Shown here: positions 15,556-23,234 of the stretch, piece by piece
How positions within the stretch are numbered: position 1 is the stretch's first letter
Layout of the letters: each line of letters opens with the position of its first letter
From: Rhizobium viscosum
Lineage (GTDB): Bacteria; Pseudomonadota; Alphaproteobacteria; Rhizobiales; Rhizobiaceae
Direction of reading: 5' to 3'
Assembly (NCBI RefSeq): GCF_014873945.1
Contig: NZ_JADBEC010000001.1
Location: 744,001-808,000, forward strand
DNA length: 64,000 bases
Notes under the pieces: model-generated
What the model saw: only the letters and a program-made list of their open reading frames with translations
Databases searched by the model: none
Told to the model about the DNA's origin: nothing
Position numbers and translations under genes: made by a program

Positions 15556-16259
15556 CGCCAGGCTCCGGCGCGATGCGCCCTGCCATCCCAGAAATGCAGC
15601 CGATGGCCGACACCCTTGTCAGCGAGCAGGCGGCTGAGATGGCGATTGTTATCGAGAAACGGATCCTCGTTGCCGATCGTCAGCACGATCTCGACCTGCC
15701 GCAGTTTTTCCAGCCTCCAGTCAGAGGCAAGGCCCGGCAGAAAATGCGTCGGCATGTGGAAATAGACCGTCTCGTCGTAATAGCCGTCGAAGAGATCGGA
15801 AAAGGATTCGACCCTCATCGTCAGGTCGTAGCGGCCGGAAAAGGCCACCAGCTTGCGGAAGAGATGCGGGTGGCGGAAAACGAGGCTGGCTGCCTGGAAG
15901 GCGCCGAGACTGCAGCCGTGAACGATGGTGCATTCGTGGCCGTTGCGGCTCTCCATCAGCGGCAGAACCTCGTTCAGCACATATTCCTCGAAAGCGATAT
16001 GGCGACGGATACGATCGGCCGGGTGACGGCCGAAATCGTAGAAGGTCTCGCCCGCCAGACCCTCGATACAGAAGAGTTGCAGATGGCCGGCCTCAAGCTT
16101 GTCAGCGAGGCTGGCGACGATTCCGAGATGTTCATATTCCCAAAAGCGCCCTTCCCGCGTTGGGAACATCAAGACTTTGGCGCCGGCATGCCCGAACACC
16201 AGAAGCTCCATGTCACGATGGAGCCGATCGCTGTACCAGCGCAGATATTCTCGGTTCAT
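15531..16259 (-). CDS. Esterase-like alpha/beta hydrolase
   Basis: A protein of 242 residues related to the Esterase D/putative esterase family. The nucleophile elbow is GCSLGAFQA; a conserved aspartate in NEDPFLDNN and histidine in WDGRAHRAGAW could complete the triad. The N-terminus (LLVFGHAGAKVLMFPTREG) is typical of this group. The ATG overlaps the stop of the upstream acetyl esterase gene (ATGA), so they form an operon. Substrate unknown; an ester of a sugar or small alcohol is plausible from the neighbour. Confidence 0.75.
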   Translation of the reverse strand: MNREYLRWYSDRLHRDMELLVFGHAGAKVLMFPTREGRFWEYEHLGIVASLADKLEAGHLQLFCIEGLAGETFYDFGRHPADRIRRHIAFEEYVLNEVLPLMESRNGHECTIVHGCSLGAFQAASLVFRHPHLFRKLVAFSGRYDLTMRVESFSDLFDGYYDETVYFHMPTHFLPGLASDWRLEKLRQVEIVLTIGNEDPFLDNNRHLSRLLADKGVGHRLHFWDGRAHRAGAWRRMAPLYI

Positions 16260-17221
16260 AGACCCCTGAAAAGCCGCCCGACTCGTTCGCGCAGCGCAGC
16301 TTGCTGCACTGCACTATCAGCATAGTCGAAATGCCCGGCATCCAGGATGAAGATTTCATTAAATTTTGATTTCGGCAGAGCGTTTGCGACCGCGAACTGA
16401 CAGGGCGGCGCAACGGCCGGATCGAAAAGCGCCACGGCGGCCAGCATCGGAACGCTGATGCGGGTCGCAGCCGTTGCGGCATCGTAAAGGCGCAGCTTTT
16501 CGAAAATACCCGAGTGGGTCCTTGCGTATTCCTGTACCGAATGGGCGCTGCCGACCGTCGGCAATGTCAGCCAGAGCTTGCGGTTTCCGAAGGTCGGTAC
16601 CGTCAGATGGCCGCGCTTGATCCTGCTATCGAAGGGAATGCCGAGCGCTCCGATACCGCCGCCGAAGCTGATGCCGCTATAGCCGATATGACCGTCGAGT
16701 GAAGGATAAAGGGAGAGCAGCGCCGATACCGCTACCCAGAGATCCTCGACGCAGCCGCCGATCACGTAATGGTCGGGATCATCGATGTCATGCAGCACAT
16801 GCCCGGGGGCGTCGGGTGAAATCGGCGGATGGGCGCTGCGCGACATGCCGCGGAAGCAGGGAAAGAGGATCGCGGTCTCCTCGACCGGAATATCGAATTC
16901 AGGTTGGTCCCTGCCCCCATAACCGTGGCCGACGACGAGACCACGCTTGACCTCGCCCTTGCGGGGCGTGAGCAACCAGCCGCCGATGCTGGTATCATCC
17001 GTGGAGGTGTAGACGATATCGCTCACCTGCCAGTCCGGATGGGTATCCTTGCTTGGGCTCAGGCGCGGCTCAGGCTTGACTGTCAACGCCCTGGCATAGC
17101 GCTTCTGCCAGAAGGCATCGAATCCCTCAGGCGACTCCGGCGGGCGGATCGCTCGCAGATCGGCAAGCGTCATGCCGTAGGTGGGATCGAAGTCGAAAGG
17201 ATAGTCTGTCGGGATGCTCAT
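16256..17221 (-). CDS. Acetylxylan esterase / cephalosporin-C deacetylase family protein
   Basis: A protein of 321 residues of the AXE1 family. Motifs: RGLVVGHGYGGRDQ near the oxyanion hole, FRGMSRSAH, the elbow GYSGISFGGG with the nucleophile serine, and a C-terminal HFDYAD histidine. Enzymes of this family remove acetyl groups from sugars or cephalosporins. ATG 17221 was chosen; a TTG at 17257 would add 12 residues. It is the first gene of a two-gene operon with the esterase and is divergent from the otn genes. Confidence 0.8.
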   Translation of the reverse strand: MSIPTDYPFDFDPTYGMTLADLRAIRPPESPEGFDAFWQKRYARALTVKPEPRLSPSKDTHPDWQVSDIVYTSTDDTSIGGWLLTPRKGEVKRGLVVGHGYGGRDQPEFDIPVEETAILFPCFRGMSRSAHPPISPDAPGHVLHDIDDPDHYVIGGCVEDLWVAVSALLSLYPSLDGHIGYSGISFGGGIGALGIPFDSRIKRGHLTVPTFGNRKLWLTLPTVGSAHSVQEYARTHSGIFEKLRLYDAATAATRISVPMLAAVALFDPAVAPPCQFAVANALPKSKFNEIFILDAGHFDYADSAVQQAALRERVGRLFRGL

Positions 17222-17391
17222 GCCATGCTTGTTGCCGCGAAACCGATTTCGAAGCAAGGTCCGTCCTCCGCCCGAAATTGCGTGACAGCTTTGCCCGGCT
17301 GGTCTTAACTACAAAGGCACCGTGCCTGCCGACTCAGGCGGCGGCGCGTTTTCGGTTTGCGTTCACTTCATCGGTCGGAGGACCGTTTCAA

Positions 17392-17472
17392 ATGAAAATC
17401 CTTGTGATCGGCGCAGAGTTTCGATGCCAGCCGCACTCTTTCGTCCGGTTTCACAGCCGAGACATCCTTTGA
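17392..17472 (+). other. Possible 5' remnant of a Rossmann-fold gene
   Basis: ATG 17392 is preceded by GGAGG at 9-10 bases and opens a 26-codon frame beginning MKILVIGA, the classic start of an NAD-binding Rossmann protein, which then loses sense and stops. It could be the start of a dehydrogenase deleted ahead of otnK, or chance. The ribosome site lies in a small hairpin (CGGTC-GGAG-GACCG, 17372-17385). The rest of the 278-bp divergent spacer shows nothing else clear. Confidence 0.25.
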
Positions 17473-17499
17473 ACAACAGACTGCCGGAGCCTGCCTGAC

Positions 17500-18762
17500 A
17501 TGCTGCTTGGAGCCATTGCCGACGATTTCACCGGCGCCAGCGATCTGGCCAATACCCTTGCCCGCGGCGGCATGTCGACCATGCAGTTCGTCGGCCCCGG
17601 CCGCGGCAAGGTGAATTGCGAAGCCGGTGTGGTGGCGCTGAAGACGCGCTCGATCCCAGTCGAGGATGCGGTGTTGCAATCCATGGATGCGGCGCGCTGG
17701 CTGCTGGATCAGGGTTGCGAGCAGATCTTCTTCAAGTATTGCTCGACCTTCGATTCCACGCGTGAAGGCAATATCGGCCCAGTGGCCGAGGCCCTGCAGC
17801 GGTTGACGGGCGCCGATGTCACCGTCTTCTGCCCGGCCTTTCCGGCGACCGGAAGGCGGGTCTTCATGGGCCATCTCTTCGTCAAGGACAAGCTGCTCAG
17901 CGAATCCGGAATGGAGAACCATCCGCTGACGCCGATGACCGATCCCGATATCCGCCGTTGGCTGCGGTACCAGACGCGCGGCGGTGTCGGCAGCATCACG
18001 CTCGATACGGTGCGCGAAGGTTCCGGCGCCATTCGAAGCCGCCTGCGCGACGAGCTGACCGATGGCAACCGCCTCGTCGTCGTCGATGCCATCGAGGATG
18101 CCGATCTGATAACCATCGGTGAAGCCGTCGCCGACCATGCGCTGGTGACCGGCGGATCGGGACTGGCGCAGGGGCTGGTGCGCAATTTCGCCAAGCGCGG
18201 CAAGCTTTCCGGTGTTCCCGCCGAAGTGCCCATCGTTACTGGCCTCGGCGTCGTCCTCTGCGGCTCCTGTTCGCTCGCCTCGCAGAACCAGGTCGCTTGC
18301 CATCTGCAGAACCATCCAGGCCTCTCGATCGATCCGGCAGCCATCGTGCGTGGCACCATGTCGGTGGAGCGCGCAGCCAGCTGGGTCACTGCCAATGCGG
18401 CCGACAATCCGATTGTTTACTCCACCACCTCGCCGGATGTCGTGAGCTTCGTGCAGCAGCGCTTCGGCCGCGAGGAATCGGCAAAGATCCTTGAGGATTT
18501 CTTCGGCGGCCTTGCCAAGCGGCTCGCCGATTCCGGCACGTGCCAGATCGTTGTCGGCGGCGGGGAGACCTCTGGTGCGGTCGTTGAGGCACTCGGTCTC
18601 AAGCATATGACCATTGGTGCGGAGATCGATCCCGGCGTGCCGGTTCTGGTGTCCGAACGCGGCCGGCCGGCGCGGCCGATCGGACTCGCGCTGAAGAGCG
18701 GCAATTTCGGCTCGCCCGACTTTTTCGCCAAGGCTCTGGACAGGATTGCAGGCCATGAATGA
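17500..18762 (+). CDS. otnK: 3-oxo-tetronate kinase
   Basis: A protein of 420 residues of the four-carbon acid sugar kinase family (DUF1537). The N-terminal substrate domain begins LLGAIADDFTGASDLANTLARGG and contains KYCSTFDSTREGNIGP; the C-terminal nucleotide-binding domain contains VVGGGETSGAVVEALG. OtnK phosphorylates 3-oxo-tetronate (from threonate or erythronate) at the 4-position. It overlaps the otnC start by 8 bp. The isomerase OtnI and the dehydrogenase that feed this step are not in the window. Confidence 0.9.
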   Translation: MLLGAIADDFTGASDLANTLARGGMSTMQFVGPGRGKVNCEAGVVALKTRSIPVEDAVLQSMDAARWLLDQGCEQIFFKYCSTFDSTREGNIGPVAEALQRLTGADVTVFCPAFPATGRRVFMGHLFVKDKLLSESGMENHPLTPMTDPDIRRWLRYQTRGGVGSITLDTVREGSGAIRSRLRDELTDGNRLVVVDAIEDADLITIGEAVADHALVTGGSGLAQGLVRNFAKRGKLSGVPAEVPIVTGLGVVLCGSCSLASQNQVACHLQNHPGLSIDPAAIVRGTMSVERAASWVTANAADNPIVYSTTSPDVVSFVQQRFGREESAKILEDFFGGLAKRLADSGTCQIVVGGGETSGAVVEALGLKHMTIGAEIDPGVPVLVSERGRPARPIGLALKSGNFGSPDFFAKALDRIAGHE

Positions 18763-19390
18763 GGCAGCGTTGCGCGAAGCCATCGTCCGCTGGGGAAAAT
18801 CGCTTTTCGAGCGCGGGCTTACGGCCGGCTCCTCGGGCAATATCTCTGTAAAGACCACGGACTTCTATCTCGCAACACCGACCAATTCCTGCCTGGGCTT
18901 CCTCGATCCTGAGCGGCTGTCGAAGCTCGACAGCGACGGCAATCACCTCTCGGGCGATGCACCGACCAAGGAACTGCCGCTGCACTTCTCCTTCTATGAG
19001 AAGCGGCCGCAGACGGGCGCGGTGGTACATCTGCATTCTACCTATGCGACTGCCCTTTCCTGCCTTGCCGACACCGATCCCAAGGACGCTATTCCGCCAT
19101 TGACGCCCTATGTGGTGATGCGCGTCGGCAAGGTGCCTGTCGTGCCCTATACGCGGCCGGGCTCGACCGATGTGAAGCCGCTGATTGCCGAAATCGCCGG
19201 TGAGCACAGCGCGGTGCTTCTGGAAAACCACGGGCCGATCGTTTCGGCCACCACGCTCGATTCCGCCGTCTTCGCGATCGAAGAGCTGGAAGAGGCGGCG
19301 AAGCTTTCGATCATCACGCGCGGCATGAAGGTGCGACAGCTCAATAGCGAGCAGATCGCCGACCTGGAGAAGCACTTCAAGCTGCGTTAG
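18755..19390 (+). CDS. otnC: 3-oxo-tetronate 4-phosphate decarboxylase, class II aldolase family
   Basis: A protein of 211 residues of the class II aldolase/adducin fold. GLTAGSSGNISVK is the phosphate-binding start, TPTNSCLGFLDPE follows, and the metal ligands appear in VVHLHSTYA (HxH) and ENHGPIV. OtnC converts 3-oxo-tetronate 4-phosphate to dihydroxyacetone phosphate with loss of CO2. The start overlaps otnK, so both are translated from one message and the pair alone takes the 3-oxo acid to a glycolytic intermediate. The stop overlaps that of the convergent EEP gene by 3 bp. Confidence 0.9.
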   Translation: MNEAALREAIVRWGKSLFERGLTAGSSGNISVKTTDFYLATPTNSCLGFLDPERLSKLDSDGNHLSGDAPTKELPLHFSFYEKRPQTGAVVHLHSTYATALSCLADTDPKDAIPPLTPYVVMRVGKVPVVPYTRPGSTDVKPLIAEIAGEHSAVLLENHGPIVSATTLDSAVFAIEELEEAAKLSIITRGMKVRQLNSEQIADLEKHFKLR

Positions 19391-20196
19391 GCCAGTTCGA
19401 TCAGAAGAGCCCGGTGATCGGAAACCTCGGGCTGCTCCACTACCTCGAAGCGCTCCACCACCACCTCCGGCGTCACCAGCATATAATCGGCAAAGCGCCC
19501 ATCCTTCGGATAGAGTGAGGTGCGGGTATCGGTAAAACCCCTGCCGGTGACGAGATCGTTGAGGCCGAGACGGCCAAGCTTTTCGAAGGTTATGCTGTCA
19601 GGCAGCACGTTGAAATCGCCGCAAACGACGAGGCGCTCATCACCCGGCCAGACGCGTTCGATCAGCTCGACGAGTGCATCCGCCTGGGCATGCCGGGCCG
19701 GAATATCGCCCTTGCCGGCGGGATCGCGCAGGCCGTGAAGCTGGGCGATGGTGAGGGAAAAGCCGCCGGCATGATCGAACAGGCGGATGCAATGGGCATT
19801 ACGCGAACGCGGATGTTCACCCCAGCCATTGGACGAGAAACCGCCATGGATGAAGTCCACCGCCTGGCCGATTATCGCATGCGACTTACGCACGAAGGTG
19901 GCGATGCCGAATTCGGTCGGGAAGACCGCCTCACCGTGAAAGAGATCGCCCCGCGCGAAGGGGCAGAAGAAGCCGTCATGGCCGGGGAAAACGGCGGCGA
20001 TCTCGTCATAGAGATGGGCGCGCTGCGGCAGCACGACGCCGCCGTCGCGATATTCCAGCCATCCCGGCGTATCGGCTGCGGACCGGACCACTTCCTGCAG
20101 GCAGAAGACGTCAGCGTCCACATTTGCCAGATAGTCGATCAGCGGCGCGTGGATGCTGCCGCCCCAGGCATTCAATGAAACGATCCGCAAAGCCAT
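19387..20196 (-). CDS. Endonuclease/exonuclease/phosphatase family protein
   Basis: A protein of 269 residues with the full EEP pattern: LNAWGG near the start, the metal-binding glutamate in FCLQEV, a histidine in QLHGLRDP, LVVCGDFNVLPDS as the central Asp/Asn motif, and VSDHRALL as the final Asp-His motif. EEP enzymes cleave phosphodiesters or phosphomonoesters with Mg2+. No signal peptide is seen. The substrate (DNA, a lipid or an inositol phosphate) cannot be told. It stands alone between otnC (convergent) and an SDR gene. Confidence 0.8.
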   Translation of the reverse strand: MALRIVSLNAWGGSIHAPLIDYLANVDADVFCLQEVVRSAADTPGWLEYRDGGVVLPQRAHLYDEIAAVFPGHDGFFCPFARGDLFHGEAVFPTEFGIATFVRKSHAIIGQAVDFIHGGFSSNGWGEHPRSRNAHCIRLFDHAGGFSLTIAQLHGLRDPAGKGDIPARHAQADALVELIERVWPGDERLVVCGDFNVLPDSITFEKLGRLGLNDLVTGRGFTDTRTSLYPKDGRFADYMLVTPEVVVERFEVVEQPEVSDHRALLIELA

Positions 20197-20265
20197 GCGA
20201 GCTCCCTCTTCGCCAGGAGACTAGCAGATTCGCATGGGGATCGATCCCTCGGCGGCAGCGTCCGA

Positions 20266-21180
20266 TCAGCGATATCCGGTGTCATCCGCCGGCTTGCCGG
20301 GTTCCTGCACCTCGGCGAGGTAACGCCAGCAGTCCGGCCGCGTGCCGTCGAGATCGGTGAAGCCGTAGGCGTCGGCCAGCTGGAAGCTTGAGAGCGACTG
20401 ACCATTCCATCTGTTGCGGTCGGGATCGGCGGCGAGTGCGGTGACCGCCCGCCCGGTGAAACGCGGCGTTTCCGAGATGACGAAATGCGGTTGGACTTTT
20501 GTGCCGTCGCGCCAATTGGCTTCCGTCACGCCATAGATTTCCAGCATCATTTCCGAGCGCATCCAGCCGGGCGAAAGTGAGACGGCGGTCGCGCCATGGG
20601 GTGCGAGATCCTTGGCGTGCGCCCAGGCCATGCGGTTCGTGCCCGTTTTCACCAGATCGTAATAGGGGCAGAGTCTGTAATGTGTGGCGTTGTACTCTGC
20701 CGTGCCATCGGTCACCTCCACCAGCAATCCACCCGGCCGCTCGATCATCAGCGCCAGCGCGTAATGGGCGGTGATGAAATGGGTGTCGATGGCAAGCCGC
20801 AGCATGCGCAGGCCCTTGTCGAGGGAATGTTCCCAGACCGGCTTGTTCCACTCCGTCAGATGCTCGCCGCCCCAGATATCGTTGACGAGGATATCGAGCC
20901 TGCCCTCCTCCGCGCGGATGCGGGCAACCAGCGCTTCGACCTGCTCCTGAAACAGATGATCCACCTGCACGGCGATGCCGCGCCCACCCGCCGCGCTCAC
21001 CAGTTCGGCGGTCTCCTCGATGGTCTCAGGCCGGCCATATTCGGATTGCTGCGTGCGGGTCGTGCGGCCAGTCACATAGACGGTCGCGCCTGCCGCGCCC
21101 AGTTCCACCGCAATGCCGCGGCCCGCACCGCGCGTTCCGCCGGCAACAAGCGCCACCTTTCCCTTCAAGTTCGCTGTCAC
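20266..21180 (-). CDS. SDR-family oxidoreductase under divergent TetR control
   Basis: A protein of 304 residues. AGGTRGAGRGIA is the cofactor motif, with an arginine-rich TGRTTR after the second strand that favours NADPH; VNDIWGG replaces NNAG; the active site is YYDLVK, an intact Y-x-x-x-K. The C-terminal 60 residues extend past the usual SDR end. It begins 103 bp from a divergent TetR gene with a palindromic operator in the gap, so it is probably derepressed by that regulator's ligand. Confidence 0.85.
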   Translation of the reverse strand: MTANLKGKVALVAGGTRGAGRGIAVELGAAGATVYVTGRTTRTQQSEYGRPETIEETAELVSAAGGRGIAVQVDHLFQEQVEALVARIRAEEGRLDILVNDIWGGEHLTEWNKPVWEHSLDKGLRMLRLAIDTHFITAHYALALMIERPGGLLVEVTDGTAEYNATHYRLCPYYDLVKTGTNRMAWAHAKDLAPHGATAVSLSPGWMRSEMMLEIYGVTEANWRDGTKVQPHFVISETPRFTGRAVTALAADPDRNRWNGQSLSSFQLADAYGFTDLDGTRPDCWRYLAEVQEPGKPADDTGYR

Positions 21181-21237
21181 TTCACTGTCCTCCCCGCTAG
21201 AAATAACTAACCGGCCTCGTCGACCTACTTGTATATA

Positions 21238-21251
21238 AACGAACGTTCGTT
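21238..21251. promoter_or_regulatory. TetR operator candidate AACGAACGTTCGTT
   Basis: A perfect 14-bp palindrome between the divergent SDR (start 21180) and TetR (start 21283) genes, beginning 32 bp before the TetR start codon. ACGAACGTTCGT is a common form for TetR-family sites. It could repress both genes; binding by the adjacent TetR protein is inference from position. Confidence 0.65.
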
Positions 21252-21282
21252 CATAAATATGGCGAACGCAAGAGGAAATTTC

Positions 21283-21852
21283 ATGCCGCGTCCGCGTACG
21301 CTTTCAGATGAACAGCTGCTTTCGATGGTTTTCGATGTGATCCAGTCCGAGGGGCCGGATGCGGCGACCTTTGCGGCGGTCTCGAAGGCGAGCGGCCTTT
21401 CCGGCTCGACGCTGGTGCAGCGCTTCGCTACCAAAGCCGGCATGCTGCGCGCCGCCCTGCTCTACGCCTGGGACCGGCTGGATGCGGAAACGGCGCGGCT
21501 CGCCGATACGCTGCCGAAGACCGCGGATGGGGCGATCGCGCTGCTGACCGGTCTTTCCCAAGACTATGGCGATAATCCCGCCTCCTATGCAGAAGGCCTG
21601 CTTCTGCTGCGCGAGGATTTCCGCGATCCGGTGCTGCGCGCCCGTGGCGGGGCCTGGGGTGCTGCGCTGACGGCAGCGCTTGCCGAGCGTTTCGAGGGAC
21701 AGAGGCAAGCGCAGACCATTGCCCGGCTGATGCTCTCGCAATGGCAAGGATCGCTGCTCTGGTGGGGCTTCTCGTCCGAGGGAGCTGTGGCCGATTACGT
21801 GGAGCGGGAACTGCGGCTCTTTCTTGCCGCCCTCGAGCCCAAATTAAACTAG
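21283..21852 (+). CDS. TetR-family transcriptional regulator
   Basis: A protein of 189 residues. The N-terminal helix-turn-helix reads ATFAAVSKASGLSGSTLVQRFATKAGMLRAALLYAWD, where the usual YYHF/KEEL positions are VQRF/KAGM. The remainder is a helical ligand domain. ATG 21283 follows AGAGGAAATTTC; an upstream ATG (21260) is in frame but would start inside the operator region. It is divergent from the SDR gene. Confidence 0.85.
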   Translation: MPRPRTLSDEQLLSMVFDVIQSEGPDAATFAAVSKASGLSGSTLVQRFATKAGMLRAALLYAWDRLDAETARLADTLPKTADGAIALLTGLSQDYGDNPASYAEGLLLLREDFRDPVLRARGGAWGAALTAALAERFEGQRQAQTIARLMLSQWQGSLLWWGFSSEGAVADYVERELRLFLAALEPKLN

Positions 21853-21949
21853 GGTCTCCTGCGAGTTCTTATCGTTTGTGGAGGGACAAAGGGCCACGCT
21901 ATCGACCGTGTATCGGCCATATTGCCGGATGCACAGAGAGGAACCGCTC

Positions 21950-23107
21950 GTGAATATGAGACACTGCCTCATCGCCCTCGCCTTGTCGGCGAGCCCGCTC
22001 CATGCAGCAGACATGACGGACAACGCGTTCCAGGAGATAGTCGATCGCGTTTTTCAGCCGGTGATCAGGGAATACGACATCCCCGGACTGGCCGTCGGCG
22101 TGACGATCAATGGCTCGGAATTCTATTACACCTATGGTGAAGCCTCGCGCGAGACCAAAGCGCCCGTCACCAGCGACACGATTTTCGAGCTCGGCTCCGT
22201 CAGCAAAATTTTTAATGTCACGCTTGCCGCACTTGCCGAACAGCGCGGTCTGTTGTCGATGGAGCAGCCGGTTTCGACCTATCTGCCGGAGCTCAAGGGC
22301 AGCGCCTTCGACAGGATCACCTTGGTCAATCTCGCCACCCATACGTCCGGCGGCCTGCCGCTGCAGGTGCCGGACAGCGTGACTGACGATGCCGGGCTGA
22401 TGACCTATCTGAAAAGCTGGAAGCCGGCCTACAAGGCGGGCACCATGCGCTCCTATTCCAATGTCAGCATCGGCCTTCTCGGGCGGATCTCCGGTGAGCG
22501 TCTTGGCGGCACTTACAGGCAGGCGGCCGAAGGCGAGCTGTTCCCTGCCCTCGGTCTCAAGAGCACCTTCATCGCGGTTCCGCCTGGTGCCATGGATCGT
22601 TACGCCTTCGGTTATTCCAAAGCCAACAAGCCGGTCCGCGTCGGACCCGGCGTCCTTGACGACGAAGCCTACGGCATCAAGACCACAGCCCGCGACATGG
22701 TGCATCTGCTGGAGCTGAATTTGAAGCCGGATGCTCTGGCACCTGAATTCAAGGCGGCGATCGAGAAGACGCATACGGGCTATTTCGATACGGCCTATTA
22801 CACGCAGGACATGGTCTGGGAGCAATATGCCTGGCCCGTGGCGCTCAAGAAGCTCCTCGACGGCAACTCGGCCAAGATGAGTTTGGAAAGCCAGCCGGTC
22901 AAACAGCGGGCGAAGCCGCTTGCGCCGCAGACATCAGTGCTGATGAACAAGACCGGATCGACGAACGGCTTCGGCGCTTATGTCGTGCTGGTGCCGAAGG
23001 CGCATATCGGGCTGACGATGCTGGCGAACCGGAACTATCCGAATGCCGCACGCGCCGAAGCAGGACTGAAGCTCGTCCAGGCACTCGAGGCATACGCCGC
23101 GAAATAG
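21950..23107 (+). CDS. ampC: Class C (AmpC-type) beta-lactamase
   Basis: A protein of 385 residues with an export signal (MNMRHCLIALALSASPLHAAD) for the periplasm. All three class C motifs are present: SVSK (83-86) with the acylated serine, YSN (169-171) and KTG (334-336). FELGSVSKIFN, LATHTSGGLPLQVP and LNKTG-like flanks match AmpC closely rather than a general esterase. GTG 21950 was preferred because GAGAGGAA lies 8 bases before it; ATG 21956 would shorten it by two residues. No ampR gene is adjacent, so expression may be constitutive or controlled from afar. Confidence 0.85.
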   Translation: MNMRHCLIALALSASPLHAADMTDNAFQEIVDRVFQPVIREYDIPGLAVGVTINGSEFYYTYGEASRETKAPVTSDTIFELGSVSKIFNVTLAALAEQRGLLSMEQPVSTYLPELKGSAFDRITLVNLATHTSGGLPLQVPDSVTDDAGLMTYLKSWKPAYKAGTMRSYSNVSIGLLGRISGERLGGTYRQAAEGELFPALGLKSTFIAVPPGAMDRYAFGYSKANKPVRVGPGVLDDEAYGIKTTARDMVHLLELNLKPDALAPEFKAAIEKTHTGYFDTAYYTQDMVWEQYAWPVALKKLLDGNSAKMSLESQPVKQRAKPLAPQTSVLMNKTGSTNGFGAYVVLVPKAHIGLTMLANRNYPNAARAEAGLKLVQALEAYAAK

Positions 23108-23234
23108 CCGCCACGTCGGCCGGTCGCAGCAGCGGTTGCGGCCGGCCGACGTCACCGGTGGCGATACCCTATCCATTCGTGTCAGAGGACAGGACTTCTT
23201 CATCCGTGATATAGGGTCGAACGCCCCAACCAGG

